Shown: positions 1-8,428, counted from the first letter of the stretch. The stretch is 64,000 nucleotides of DNA from Thermochromatium tepidum ATCC 43061 (GCF_009664085.1 NZ_CP039268.1:129001-193000); one strand, 5' to 3'. Numbers and translations are program-made. Notes: generated by a model not told the origin, from the letters alone.

Positions 1-1249
1 TGAGCTGCTCGGCCAGCAGTTCGCGCCGTCCGTTGCTTTCGGCGACGAAGAGCAGGCGCCGCTGCGCGCTGGCGAGAAAGGCGCGCAGGGCCTGGTCTGG
101 GTGCGCGCTGCGCGCCTGGATGGTCAGTGGCGGCAGGGGCTGGGTCGAGAAGTGATAGACCTCGGCATAGCCCTTGCGCCTCTGGTCGATGGGGTCTGAC
201 TGATGGATGACGCCCGAGAGCCGATTGAGCCGCCCGGCCAGTTCCTCGGGAGTCAGATAGAGCTGGGCGGGTGGCAAGGGTGGGCGTTCGCTGTCATGGC
301 GACGCTGCGCATAACGCTGCTCGATCTCCGCGAAAAAGGCACGCGCCGTATCACGACACTCGACCGCCTCGATGACCAGGGTGTCTGCGGGCAGATAGTC
401 GAAGAGCGTGGCCGTCTGCTCGAAGAAGAGCGGCAGATAGTATTCGAGCCCGCCTGGCGCCTGACCTCGGGAGACCTCGCGATAGATGAGGCTGCGTTGC
501 GGATCGCCGGCGATGGCGGCGCGATAGCGGCGGCGGAAACCCGAGATGGCGTCCTCGTCGAACGGAAACTCGCGCGCCGGCAGCAGCCGGATCTGGTCGA
601 GTGTATCCTTGGAGCGCTGGGTCTCGGGATCGAACACCCGGATCCCCTCGATCTCGTCGTCGAACAGATCGATCCGCAACGGCACCCGACTCCCCATGGG
701 GAAGACATCCAAGAGCGAGCCCCGCACCGCATATTCGCCGTGTCCGAGAACCTGCGAGACACAGGTATAGCCTGCCTGCTCCAGGCGGCGGCGCATGGTG
801 TCGCGATCAAACCGCTGGCCGACGGCCAGTACCAGCGAATGGCCATCGACATAGTCACGCGGCGGCAGACGCTGCATCAGGGTGGCGACCGGGACGATCA
901 ACAGACCCGACTCCAGGGTCGGCAGACGATACAGGGTAAGCAGTCGCTCCGAGACCAGCTCGGGCAAGGGCGAGAAGATGTCGTAGGCGAGGGTCTCCCA
1001 ATCGGGAAAGTCGAGGAGCGGAGGCTCGCCTCCGTCCAGGAAGAAGCCCAGTTCAGCGCGTCGGGTCGCAGCGGCCTGGATGCTATCGACCACCACCAGG
1101 ACCAATCCGGAGTGGCGTGCGGCGACCCTGGCGATCGCCAGCGAGGTGCCGGCACCATAGAGCCGGCCCCAGAGCTGACGTTCACCCGGGCGACGCGGCA
1201 GCGGTGGGTCGAGCGGAGAGTGCAAGGGGCGGGTTGAGGACGACGACAT
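1..1249 (-). CDS. mfd: Transcription-repair coupling factor Mfd, N-terminal part (gene runs off the window)
   Basis: About 416 N-terminal residues of Mfd, the ATP-dependent translocase that removes stalled RNA polymerase from lesions and recruits UvrA. The visible part is the UvrB-homology region: FPDWETLAYDIFSP near residue 80, SERLLTLYRL just after it, RDYVDGHSLVLAVG, and GEYAVRGSLLDVFPMG followed by RIDLFDDEIEGIRVFDPETQ. These are characteristic Mfd/UvrB signatures. The RNA-polymerase-interacting and helicase domains lie beyond position 1. I chose the ATG at 1249. An in-frame ATG at 1261 is also possible, but its GAGG would be only 2 nt away. No frameshift is visible in this part. Confidence 0.93.
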   Translation of the reverse strand, partial: MSSSSTRPLHSPLDPPLPRRPGERQLWGRLYGAGTSLAIARVAARHSGLVLVVVDSIQAAATRRAELGFFLDGGEPPLLDFPDWETLAYDIFSPLPELVSERLLTLYRLPTLESGLLIVPVATLMQRLPPRDYVDGHSLVLAVGQRFDRDTMRRRLEQAGYTCVSQVLGHGEYAVRGSLLDVFPMGSRVPLRIDLFDDEIEGIRVFDPETQRSKDTLDQIRLLPAREFPFDEDAISGFRRRYRAAIAGDPQRSLIYREVSRGQAPGGLEYYLPLFFEQTATLFDYLPADTLVIEAVECRDTARAFFAEIEQRYAQRRHDSERPPLPPAQLYLTPEELAGRLNRLSGVIHQSDPIDQRRKGYAEVYHFSTQPLPPLTIQARSAHPDQALRAFLASAQRRLLFVAESNGRRELLAEQL

Positions 1250-1360
1250 CGTGTGGCACATGACCTCAAGTGATTCGCTAAAAACGGACGCAGCGTGCTG
1301 GATTTTCGCACAGAGGCCGGCAGTCGTCCGATTCGGGCGGCCTAATTATTCGGGTTTTTA

Positions 1361-1440
1361 AGGAGCGCCGTAAGGCGCGATCGCGGTGCCCACCCCCGCA
1401 TCAATCGCCAAGATCGCGGCTCAAGCCGCTCTACGGCACG
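1361..1440. repeat. REP-like palindromic unit between mfd and the PPTase gene
   Basis: Two short hairpins lie in head-to-tail order: GCGCC-GTAA-GGCGC (1365-1378) and GCGGCT-CA-AGCCGC (1416-1429). Each is next to a GATCGCGG motif. The arrangement resembles the REP/BIME-type intergenic palindromes of many Gammaproteobacteria. Only one unit is seen here, so membership of a genome-wide family is an inference. Confidence 0.5.
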
Positions 1441-1506
1441 AGCAAGAGTGGCAAGGGCGCCTTTGAGCGCGATGCACATCCGGGTCAATAAATTTGACTT
1501 GAGTGG

Positions 1507-1632
1507 TTGACAAGTGCCTCGCTAAATAAGAAAATTTTCATGTACTGAAGCGATTGCTCCAGTGCACTCCTCCATCCTCCTTTGGTGGTAATTTTTCTAG
1601 CGCGACACAACCCGTCGCGCTTTTTTTTTTTT
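1507..1632 (+). ncRNA. Candidate small RNA with promoter-like start and intrinsic terminator
   Basis: A TTGACA box (1507-1512), a 17-nt spacer and GAAAAT (1530-1535) look like a sigma-70 promoter. About 65 nt later there is a strong intrinsic terminator (1599-1632). No plausible protein fits between them, and the flanking genes are both on the other strand, so this terminator has no known gene to end. The predicted transcript is about 90 nt. The promoter -10 is only a 4/6 match and transcription is not shown; confidence rests mainly on the terminator. Confidence 0.4.
1599..1632 (+). terminator. Intrinsic terminator followed by 12 T
   Basis: A perfect 8-bp stem AGCGCGAC/GTCGCGCT with loop ACAACCC is followed by a run of 12 T. 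The opposite strand lacks a U tract, so the terminator acts on plus-strand transcripts. A second perfect 8-bp hairpin (GTGCGCCC-GGCA-GGGCGCAC, 1634-1653) follows directly. Confidence 0.8.
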
Positions 1633-1900
1633 GGTGCGCCCGGCAGGGCGCACTCACTGGGAGTTAGACGTCCTCCTCGGGGCCTTTCGCGCACGGAAAG
1701 GCAAACGCGGATCCACGCCTGGAGCGATCGGTTGCGCGGCATCGAGCGCAAGTCGCCGATCGTTAGCGACTCGATAAATACCGTCGGGAGGGACAGGTCT
1801 GCAAATACCTGGTGCGAACGTAAAACCGGTGGTGTCTTCGGGCTGCCGATCGATCGGGGTATGCCCTTGGTGTGAGAGGGTGACGGGGCGACCCCGCCCA

Positions 1901-2632
1901 CTAGGCGCTCGCGCCCATCACCGACTCGATCTCTAGCATCCGCCAGGTCTCGACGGGTGGCAGCTGGGCACGGGCGACGGCGGCGCTATAACCGCACGCC
2001 GGGATGAAATGGGCGATCTGGGGGGCGACGGCCCTGGGCGGACGCGGGCGCAAGAGCCCACGCCCATCGCACTTGACGTCGGCCTCTAGGGCTGTCCAGG
2101 CGAGATAAAAGCGTTCCAGTCGCCCTGACTCGGGCACTGTCTCCAGTTCTGCGACAGTCTCGGGGTCGAACAGACGCCGGGCGATCGCCGCCAGATTGGC
2201 GCGTGGGCGGATCCATTCGCAATCGACACCAACGGTGGCGTTCGTTCCGCAGCTCAGGGCCACCAGGGCCAGATCGCCACTGTGACTGAAACTAAAGGAC
2301 AACCAACCGTCTGCACCATCCAGATAGGGTTTGCCGGTGGGGCCACGTTCGATCCGAATCTGTTCGGGCTGCCGATCCAGGTAGGCGGAGAGGATGCGGT
2401 TGAGACCGGCACAGGCGCGTGCATAGCGTGCCCGTTGGACGTCCTGTCCCAGGGCATCGATACGTGCACGCTGTGCCTCGCTCAATAGCCCGCGACACCT
2501 GTCCAGAGGCGCGCCACCCTCACCCGTGTCGATACGCCATAGATGCAGGCCGCCAGGCTTGAGTGTCGCAGCGAGTTCCGGGCCCGGTTGAACGGATGTC
2601 GCCTGCCAGGGGACGAGGGGGAAGGAGGGCAT
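1901..2632 (-). CDS. 4'-phosphopantetheinyl transferase, Sfp type
   Basis: This enzyme would transfer the 4'-phosphopantetheine arm of CoA to a carrier-protein serine. Visible motifs are GPTGKPYLDG, then LSFSFSHSGD, VGVDCEWI (the metal-binding Asp-x-Glu region) and FYLAWTALEADVK near the end. In the last motif the usual Lys before Glu-Ala is replaced by Leu, but Glu and the downstream Lys remain. About 243 residues is normal for Sfp-type enzymes. I chose ATG at 2632 because AAGGA lies just upstream; GTG at 2650 is an alternative. No carrier-protein or synthase gene is nearby, so the target cannot be named. Confidence 0.85.
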   Translation of the reverse strand: MPSFPLVPWQATSVQPGPELAATLKPGGLHLWRIDTGEGGAPLDRCRGLLSEAQRARIDALGQDVQRARYARACAGLNRILSAYLDRQPEQIRIERGPTGKPYLDGADGWLSFSFSHSGDLALVALSCGTNATVGVDCEWIRPRANLAAIARRLFDPETVAELETVPESGRLERFYLAWTALEADVKCDGRGLLRPRPPRAVAPQIAHFIPACGYSAAVARAQLPPVETWRMLEIESVMGASA

Positions 2633-2683
2633 GGTCCTTGAGTGATTCACACCGATCGGCGGTTTGTAGCATGTCGGGGCCGA

Positions 2684-2892
2684 TCATGGCTCACCTGGGT
2701 GAAGCCCCGCCCAAGCCTTTCTCTCCACAGGCATCGCATCCATACCCTGCGGCGCAGGGGGGCATGAAGCAATCGTGGACGCCCTTCTTGCCCGCTTGCC
2801 CGCTGCGCGCGGGCAAGCGAAGGTTCGGATACCGGGCGCGTCCAGCAAAGTTCTTAAACGCCACACCCAACTGCCTTGTGGGTGACGATCAC
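2684..2892 (-). pseudogene. Collapsed tnpB of the IS607-type element
   Basis: The tnpA stop overlaps a GTG at 2892 (GTGA overlap) that starts MIVTHKA, matching the usual N terminus of TnpB proteins. The frame ends after 12 codons at 2854. A second minus-strand frame then reads GIRTFAC...MPVERKAWAGLHPGEP down to 2684, which looks like the low-complexity tail seen after the catalytic part of many TnpB proteins. Almost all of tnpB, including every RuvC motif, is therefore missing. The N-terminal assignment is fairly secure; the tail assignment is by resemblance only. Confidence 0.55.
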
Positions 2893-3518
2893 GCCTGCGC
2901 CTCTTCGACAGCCTTCTTCACGCCATCGATGAGCTTCTGGTTCTTGCGGCTGCGCACGCCGTACAGACGGGCAGAGAACAGGGTGATGATCTCCAGCACG
3001 TCCTTGGCCAAATCCTCTTCAAAAGTGGTGTCCTCGCCTTGGTTGAGGATGACCACCTCGACGTTCTTCGCTTCACAGATGGCAAAGACGAGTTCCGCGC
3101 CAAAGCGCAGCAGCCGGTCCTTGTGGGTGATGACCAGACGACCGACCTGGCCTTCGATGATCACATCCAGCAGGCGCTTCAGGCCCTTCTTGTGGTCGTT
3201 CATGCCCGAGCCAAGATCGGCGATCACCTCAAACGTCCAGCCTTGCCTGGCACAATAGAGTTCGAGCACCTGCTTTTGCCGCTCCAGGTCGTCTTTCTGG
3301 TCGTGGCTAGAGACACGGGCATAGGCGATGGTGCGACGCGCCGTCTCTGGCGCATGGAACTGCTCTGGCCGAAGCTGCGCCAGGTCATAACGTCGCCGCC
3401 CACCTGGTGTACGTTCGGTTGGTAAAAGCCGCCCCTCGCGCTCCCAGCGCCGCAGCGTCTGGGGTGAGACGCCGAGAAACTCAGCGGCTTTGTGGATACT
3501 GACCATCTTACGAGACAT
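2889..3518 (-). CDS. IS607-family serine recombinase (TnpA)
   Basis: A MerR-like helix-turn-helix lies at the N terminus (SIHKAAEFLGVSPQTLRRWE, then GRLLPTERTPGGRRRY). A small serine resolvase catalytic domain follows: AYARVSS with the nucleophilic Ser, and later VITHKDRLLRFG. This order (DNA-binding domain before the catalytic domain) is diagnostic of IS607 transposases. The gene looks intact at about 210 residues from ATG 3518; an in-frame GTG lies at 3536. The partner tnpB downstream is collapsed. IS607 elements lack terminal inverted repeats, so the ends cannot be placed by eye. Confidence 0.9.
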   Translation of the reverse strand: MSRKMVSIHKAAEFLGVSPQTLRRWEREGRLLPTERTPGGRRRYDLAQLRPEQFHAPETARRTIAYARVSSHDQKDDLERQKQVLELYCARQGWTFEVIADLGSGMNDHKKGLKRLLDVIIEGQVGRLVITHKDRLLRFGAELVFAICEAKNVEVVILNQGEDTTFEEDLAKDVLEIITLFSARLYGVRSRKNQKLIDGVKKAVEEAQA

Positions 3519-3606
3519 GATCTGAAGATACACCAATACGCAAGAACAAGAAAGACGTCAAAAAACTGTTCTGCTCTATAATCGCGCCTCTCGCCGGTCG
3601 ATAGCC

Positions 3607-3649
3607 GGCTGGGCGGCGCCTTAAGCCGCCGAGGCTCGTTTGCCCAGCC
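3607..3649 (+). other. Stem-loop with competing pairings in front of the tex remnant
   Basis: An outer 8-bp stem GGCTGGGC/GCCCAGCC (3607-3614 with 3642-3649) competes with an inner 6-bp stem GGCGGC/GCCGCC (3612-3617 with 3625-3630). A TATAAT lies about 35 nt upstream (near 3579). This may be the old tex leader or an end of the IS607 element. It is recorded as structure only. Confidence 0.4.
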
Positions 3650-3687
3650 GTCCATCTCTAATCCTCGCCAACTCTGATGTATCCATC

Positions 3688-4576
3688 ATGAACCCGATCA
3701 TCGTGACCCTCAGTCAGGAACTCGCCGCGCGTCCGGCCCAGGTCGAGGCGGCCGTGCGGCTGCTCGACGCGGGCTCCACCGTGCCCTTCATCGCGCGCTA
3801 TCGCAAGGAAGCCACCGGCGGTCTCGACGACACCCAGTTGCGTCACCGCAAAGAGCGGCTCGGCTATCTGCGCGAGCTGGCCGAACGCCGGGCGGCGGTG
3901 CTCAAGGGCATCGGGAACAGGGTAAGCTGATGCCTGAGCTCAAGGCCGCGATCGAGACCGCCGACACCAAGCAGCGGCTCGAAGACCTCTATCTGATCTC
4001 GGCCAGGATGTGCCCGATCGCACCGCTGCAGTGGAAGGGACACGTCAGATCCTGATGGAGCGCTTCGCTGAGGATGCCGAGCTGGTCGGGCCTCTGCGCG
4101 ATCTGCTCTGGGGGCAGGGGATCCTGGTCTCGACCCTGATTGCGGGCAAGGGACAAGAGGGCAACAAGTTCTCCGATTACTTCAACTATCGCGAGCCGAT
4201 CGCCAGGGCGCCCTCGCATCGGGCCCTGGCGCTGTTTCGCGGTCGTAATCAGGGCGTGCTCAAGCTGGAGATGCTGGCGGGGGAGGGCAAGGATCCCGTC
4301 GTCAAATCGGGCGACCTGGTCAGGGTCCAGGTGCTGGAGGTGGATCTGGAGCGCAAGCGGATCGCCTTGAGCCGGCGTCTGGACGAGCCAGCCGAACGCG
4401 CGCGCCCTGGGCGCTCGGAGATGGCGGAGCGGGGCGCTCGTCAGCCCCAGGCCCCAAACACACCTTCGGACAGGGTGCGTGGCGGCGGCAAGGGGCCGAG
4501 TCGCCCGAGCAATGCGCCGGCGTCTGGGAGGGGTGGCGCGCTGGCCGATGCCTTCGCCAAGGCGCGCAAGGGATGA
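3688..4576 (+). pseudogene. tex: tex (transcription accessory RNA-binding protein), internally deleted and frameshifted
   Basis: The start is a good Tex N terminus ([20 protein letters not shown], then [18 protein letters not shown]). The frame breaks at 3918-3930. The next frame continues with ELKAAIETADTKQRLEDLYL and stops. A third stretch (4010-4576) resumes with TRQILMERFAEDAELVG and SHRALALFRGRNQGVL, then jumps to the end of the S1 domain (GDLVRVQVLEVDLERKRIAL). Tex is normally about 770-800 residues; here fewer than 300 remain. The central YqgF-like and HhH regions and most of S1 are gone. At least two deletions and one frameshift are needed to explain it. Confidence 0.85.
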
Positions 4577-4914
4577 GACGTCGCTTCGGGGCCGAGACGC
4601 TCGAGCACCGCCTCCGGGTCGCGCCCTCGCCCATCCACGGCCAAGGCTGTTTCGCCCGGATCGCCTTCGAGCCGGGCGACCATATCGGTACCTTCGAGGG
4701 GCTGGAGGTCACCGAGGATGGCCCTCATGTACTCTGGGTCTATGATCCCGAGCGCGGTCGCCTGACCGGCCGGCGCGGAACCAATGTGCTGCGCTGGCTC
4801 AACCACAGCGATGACCCGAACGCCGAGTTCGATGGGTTCGAGCTCTATGCGCGGCGGGCGATCGCGGTCGGGAGCGAGATCACCATCGACTATGGCGCCG
4901 GCTCACCGTCGTGA
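4573..4914 (+). CDS. Small SET-domain protein
   Basis: A 113-residue protein that is almost only a SET domain, the fold of eukaryotic-type lysine methyltransferases. Visible elements are IHGQGCFARIAFEPGDHIGTF near the start, RWLNHSDDPNAEF (the NHS-x-x-PN-like motif that binds AdoMet) and ELYARRAIAVGSEITIDYG (the ITxDY motif). It overlaps the tex remnant by 4 nt (ATGA). No pre- or post-SET cysteine clusters are present. The substrate is unknown. Confidence 0.8.
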   Translation: MRRRFGAETLEHRLRVAPSPIHGQGCFARIAFEPGDHIGTFEGLEVTEDGPHVLWVYDPERGRLTGRRGTNVLRWLNHSDDPNAEFDGFELYARRAIAVGSEITIDYGAGSPS

Positions 4915-4947
4915 GTCGTAGCGCCCCATAACACCGAGGCCACCGAC

Positions 4948-5304
4948 ATGCAGGAACGTCCCATCATCAAGACCGCCATCCCCAAGCGTCGCTATCAGGC
5001 CGGACGTTATACCGCCTCGCTGCTCGCTGAGATCGAGAGCGGCGATGGTCGAAGCTATCGCTATATCCTCGGCTTCGTGGCCCAGGGACAGGTCGAACCC
5101 GCACTCTATGTCTGCTCCGAGCCGACACCGCCTTCGGAGCGGGCCGAAGGTGCCTATCGGCTGCGGGTCGTGAGCGAGGTCATGACCGAGACGCTCGACA
5201 CCGACGACGACTGGGGCGATCTCGACCGCTTCGCCGAACAGGCGCTCAGGGTCGGCATCCAAATGCTCGGATTGCCCGAGTCCGGTATCGTGCGGCTGAT
5301 GTGA
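4948..5304 (+). CDS. Conserved-looking hypothetical protein (118 aa)
   Basis: I do not recognise a family. The protein is acidic, has no signal peptide or membrane segment, and contains RYQAGRYTASLLAEIES, SYRYILGFVAQGQ and ETLDTDDDWGDLDRFAEQALRVGIQMLGL. It follows the SET gene by 33 bp in the same direction and converges on the EVE gene, 4 bp away. Codon use looks like that of its neighbours, so it is probably a real gene. Confidence 0.7.
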   Translation: MQERPIIKTAIPKRRYQAGRYTASLLAEIESGDGRSYRYILGFVAQGQVEPALYVCSEPTPPSERAEGAYRLRVVSEVMTETLDTDDDWGDLDRFAEQALRVGIQMLGLPESGIVRLM

Positions 5305-5308
5305 GCGG

Positions 5309-5773
5309 CTATTCCAATGCGCCTATGAAGGCCCACTGTTCGGGCGTCACCGGCAGGATGGAGAGCCGGTTGCCCCGGCGCAGCAGCGGCAGCCCCTCCA
5401 GGGCTCCGGTGGCATAGGTCTTGAGTTCGGCGAGCGAGATGACACGCCTCAGGTGCCGGATATAGCGCACATCGACCAGATACCACCGCGGCGAGGCAGG
5501 GTCGCTCTTGGGGTCGTAATACCTGGACTCGGGATCGAAGGCCGTGGGGTCTGGACGCGGCTCGCTGGCGATCTCGGCAATCCCGACGATCCCCGGGACC
5601 GTGCAGTTGGAGTGATAGAAAAAGACCTGGTCACCTGGCCGCATCTCGTCACGTAGCATGTTGCGCGCCTGGTAGTTGCGCACACCATCCCAGGGCTCGA
5701 TTTGGCCGGGACGCGCTGCAAGATCATCGAGACTGAAAATTTCTGGCTCGGATTTCATCAACCAATGGCGCAT
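5309..5773 (-). CDS. EVE domain protein (PUA-like fold)
   Basis: The N terminus MRHWLMKSEPEIFSLDDL and the core WDGVRNYQARNMLRDEMRPGDQVFFYHSN are the classic EVE signature, followed by PGIVGIAEI and WYLVDVRY. EVE domains are related to PUA and YTH folds and are thought to bind modified nucleotides or bases; the cellular role is not fixed. At 154 residues it is a full single-domain protein. It lies just downstream of rsgA in the same direction (13 bp). Confidence 0.9.
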   Translation of the reverse strand: MRHWLMKSEPEIFSLDDLAARPGQIEPWDGVRNYQARNMLRDEMRPGDQVFFYHSNCTVPGIVGIAEIASEPRPDPTAFDPESRYYDPKSDPASPRWYLVDVRYIRHLRRVISLAELKTYATGALEGLPLLRRGNRLSILPVTPEQWAFIGALE

Positions 5774-5786
5774 TGGCCCCTCCCCG

Positions 5787-6785
5787 TCAGTCAGCCAGTA
5801 GATGATGGAAGTTGGCCAGTCGCTCGGGTGCGATCAACCCATCCTCGACCGCCTGACGAATCACGCAACCCGGCTCGCGGGCGTGCCGACAATCGCCGAA
5901 GCGGCAGCGCCCTAGATAGGGCCGGAACTCGCGAAATCCCTGCTGCAGCCGATCACGATCGATCTTTCCCAGGCGAAAGCCACGCACGCCGGGCGAGTCG
6001 ATCAAAAACCCATTACCGCTCAGACGATAACAGGTCGTCGCCGAGGTTGTGTGACGCCCGAGTCCGGTCGCCTGCGACAGGCGCCCGATCTGGATCTCCC
6101 GGTCGGGCAGCAACAGCTTGACCAGCGACGACTTGCCCACACCCGACTGCCCGACCAGCACGCTGGTCTGTCCGGCCAACTCGGCGATGAATCCCTCGAC
6201 CGATTTGGGTTCGAGCAGACTGATCCAGAAGGTCCGGTAGCCAATGGCGCCATAATGGGCGAAGCCTGACTGGAAGGCGGCCCGTTCCTCCGCGTTCGGT
6301 AGCAGATCCATCTTGTTGCCGACCAGGATGGCCTCGACGCCGATGAGCTCGGCGGCGACCAGATATTGATCGATCAGATAGCCGCTGGGCTCAGGTTGCG
6401 GGGCGATGAGGATGACCAGCTGTGTGAGGTTGGCCGCAAGCGGCTTTTCTTGCCCAGTTGCATCCAAACGACTCAGGGTGGTGGTACGCGGCAGGATGGC
6501 CGTGACCACACCCTGACCATCGGGCAGGCGCTGCCAGACGACGCGATCCCCGCACACCACCTGGCCGATGTGCTGGCGCGCCAGACAGTGCACCAGATGG
6601 CCGCGCGCGTCCTCGACCGCCAGATTGGCACCATGCCGGACGACGACCCGTCCTTCCTCCGGCTCCTGCTCGGCATCGAGTTCGGCCAGCGCCCGTTCGG
6701 GCCGCGTGGCGAGTCGCTCGCGGCGGCGCTCCTGGATGGCCCGGATGCGCTCGATCTGGCGCGCGGAGAGTCGTCGCCTGGTCAA
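5787..6785 (-). CDS. rsgA: Small ribosomal subunit biogenesis GTPase RsgA
   Basis: RsgA is a circularly permuted GTPase that checks 30S maturation. Seen in order: a basic N terminus, an OB-fold region (VRHGANLAVEDARG), G4 NKMDLL placed before G1, G1 GQSGVGKSSL, the G3-region DSPGVRGF, and a C-terminal zinc knuckle CRFGDCRHAREPGC. The order G4-G1-G3 is the family hallmark. Length (332) is normal. Confidence 0.95.
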   Translation of the reverse strand: MTRRRLSARQIERIRAIQERRRERLATRPERALAELDAEQEPEEGRVVVRHGANLAVEDARGHLVHCLARQHIGQVVCGDRVVWQRLPDGQGVVTAILPRTTTLSRLDATGQEKPLAANLTQLVILIAPQPEPSGYLIDQYLVAAELIGVEAILVGNKMDLLPNAEERAAFQSGFAHYGAIGYRTFWISLLEPKSVEGFIAELAGQTSVLVGQSGVGKSSLVKLLLPDREIQIGRLSQATGLGRHTTSATTCYRLSGNGFLIDSPGVRGFRLGKIDRDRLQQGFREFRPYLGRCRFGDCRHAREPGCVIRQAVEDGLIAPERLANFHHLLAD

Positions 6786-6833
6786 GGGGTCAACCGAGCT
6801 GGCGGCTGGGACACGGACGAGGATTTGGCCCCC

Positions 6834-7223
6834 TCACGGCAGTGAGACCTGGACCGGCGGTTGCCAGCCGGCGGCACGATGCTCGGCCACCACCGTGGTA
6901 TAGATCCCGCCGCGCACATTGAACTTGGCGGTCAGACGCATGAAGCGCGGTGCGAGCGCCTCGACCAGGTCATCGAGGATGCGATTGGTGACGGCCTCGT
7001 GGAAGACACCCTGGTCGCGATAAGACCAGATATAGAGCTTGAGGGACTTTAGCTCGACGCACCTTTGCTCGGGGACGTATTCGAGCGTCAGCTCGGCGAA
7101 ATCCGGCTGACCGGTCTTGGGGCAGAGGCAGGTGAATTCGGGCACCCGGATGCGGATCGTATAGTCGCGCTCGGGCTGGGGATTGGGGAAGGTTTCGAGC
7201 GACTGGCTCGGGGCGCTGGGCAT
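6834..7223 (-). CDS. queF: NADPH-dependent 7-cyano-7-deazaguanine reductase QueF, short type
   Basis: QueF reduces preQ0 to preQ1 in queuosine synthesis. The catalytic Cys lies in [20 protein letters not shown], followed by the substrate Glu-His region ([20 protein letters not shown]) and [16 protein letters not shown]. At 130 residues it is the short, single-domain form, not the long E. coli type. I chose ATG 7223 because a strong GGAGAGG lies 6 nt upstream; the longer frame to 7289 has no support. Confidence 0.93.
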   Translation of the reverse strand: MPSAPSQSLETFPNPQPERDYTIRIRVPEFTCLCPKTGQPDFAELTLEYVPEQRCVELKSLKLYIWSYRDQGVFHEAVTNRILDDLVEALAPRFMRLTAKFNVRGGIYTTVVAEHRAAGWQPPVQVSLP

Positions 7224-7370
7224 GAAGGACCTCTCCGCTGACAAGGATGGACCAAGCGAGCCGGCTCCTCGACTCGGCCGGCCGATCAAATTCCCATTAT
7301 ATAATCCTTCTGGCGTCTCTCCGGACGCGCTTTCTCAAACACATAGGTTCAGACGGGGACATCCATATCC

Positions 7371-8036
7371 ATGGACACCAGCAGTGAGTTAGCCCGCTTC
7401 AATATGATCCAGCAGCAGATCCGCCCCTGGGGCGTGCTCGACGACCGCGTGCTGGAGGTGATGGGCACGGTTGAGCGCGAGCGTTTTGTGCCGGACGCCT
7501 ATCGGTCGCTGGCCTATGCCGACATCGAGATCCCCAATGGTGACGGCACCTTTATGCTCGCGCCCAAGGTGGTCGGTCATCTATTGCAGGCGCTGTCCAT
7601 TCAGCCGGGTGATGGGGTACTGGAGATCGGCACGGGCTCGGGCTATGTCGCTGCCTGTTTGAGCCGGCTCGGCGCGCGCGTGATCAGTCTGGAGATCGAC
7701 CCGTTGCGGGCGGCTGAGGCAGACGCGCGGCTCAAGGCGCTCAATTTCCACTGGGTCGAGGTGCGCGAAGGGGATGGATTGGCCGGTCCGGTGAGCGGGG
7801 CGCCGTTCGACGGGATTGCCGTCAATGGATCCCTGCCGACTGAGGACGCCCTGCCGATGCTGCGCGAACAGCTGACCGTCGGCGGACGGCTGTTCTGCAT
7901 CCTGGGAAGGGCGCCGGCGATGGAGTGCGTACGCATCACCCGCGTCGGTCGCAACGACTATCGACGCGAGTCGCTGTTCGAGGTCGAGGTCGCGCCCCTG
8001 CGCAACGCGCCCGAGCCGGCTGAGTTCGAATTCTGA
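7371..8036 (+). CDS. pcm: Protein-L-isoaspartate O-methyltransferase-like protein
   Basis: An AdoMet-dependent methyltransferase of the PCMT family. Motif I is VLEIGTGSGYVAACLSRLG, and the N terminus MIQQQIRPWGVLDDRVLEVM and RERFVPD are typical. Canonical PCMT has a GDG-rich loop (seen here: EGDGL) and ends with a substrate-binding segment. At 221 residues it matches the family. Some bacterial relatives with this N terminus may act on other substrates, so the exact activity is less certain than the family. Confidence 0.85.
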   Translation: MDTSSELARFNMIQQQIRPWGVLDDRVLEVMGTVERERFVPDAYRSLAYADIEIPNGDGTFMLAPKVVGHLLQALSIQPGDGVLEIGTGSGYVAACLSRLGARVISLEIDPLRAAEADARLKALNFHWVEVREGDGLAGPVSGAPFDGIAVNGSLPTEDALPMLREQLTVGGRLFCILGRAPAMECVRITRVGRNDYRRESLFEVEVAPLRNAPEPAEFEF

Positions 8037-8046
8037 GGCTCGCCTT

Positions 8047-8358
8047 TCAGACGATCTGGGCAGTGGCGCTGCCGCTCTCGCCTTTGTTGTCGGTCCAGGC
8101 GATCTCGATCGGATCGCCGAGGGCGCCGCCCTTGAACCTGAACGACAGATAGGGATTCTTGGAGACGGCCCCGCTCCAGGAGGCCCTCATCACCACGGCA
8201 CCCTTAACCTTACACACCACCTCCTGGATGAAGTGCGCCGGGATGAGCTCATTGGTCTGGCTGTCCCTGCGCAGACCATTTTCCATCGGGTGGGTGATCA
8301 GACACTTGACCCTGGTCTCCTCACCTTCGAGCTTGGCGCGGATCTTGATGTCAGACAT
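8047..8358 (-). CDS. soxZ: Thiosulfate oxidation carrier complex protein SoxZ
   Basis: SoxZ is the partner of SoxY in the SoxYZ carrier on which thiosulfate sulfur is processed. The 103-residue protein begins MSDIKIRAKLEGEETRVKCL and contains THPMENGLRRD, IPAHFIQEV and the Ig-like SKNPYLSFRFKGG segment, all typical. There is no signal peptide, as expected, since SoxZ is exported bound to SoxY. It is 70 bp downstream of soxY and ends 10 bp from the convergent pcm gene. No other sox genes are adjacent. Confidence 0.95.
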   Translation of the reverse strand: MSDIKIRAKLEGEETRVKCLITHPMENGLRRDSQTNELIPAHFIQEVVCKVKGAVVMRASWSGAVSKNPYLSFRFKGGALGDPIEIAWTDNKGESGSATAQIV

Positions 8359-8428
8359 CGTCTCGACTCCTGGTATTCACAAGGATTTGTTTCGGCCTGG
8401 GATGGTCTTTGAAAGCGTCAGGGGTCGA

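Noticed and set aside
1485-1901. A 138-codon minus-strand frame in the mfd-PPTase gap
   Set aside because: It runs through the T12 terminator (giving KKKK) and a hairpin, has no family motifs and no good start site.
2889-3518. The serine recombinase as an invertase or phage integrase
   Set aside because: The DNA-binding domain comes before the catalytic domain and a tnpB start overlaps its stop, both typical of IS607 and not of invertases or large serine integrases.
7224-7370. A preQ1 riboswitch in front of queF
   Set aside because: I looked for a small pseudoknot-like hairpin with an A-rich tail before the queF start and did not see one; only a good ribosome binding site is evident.
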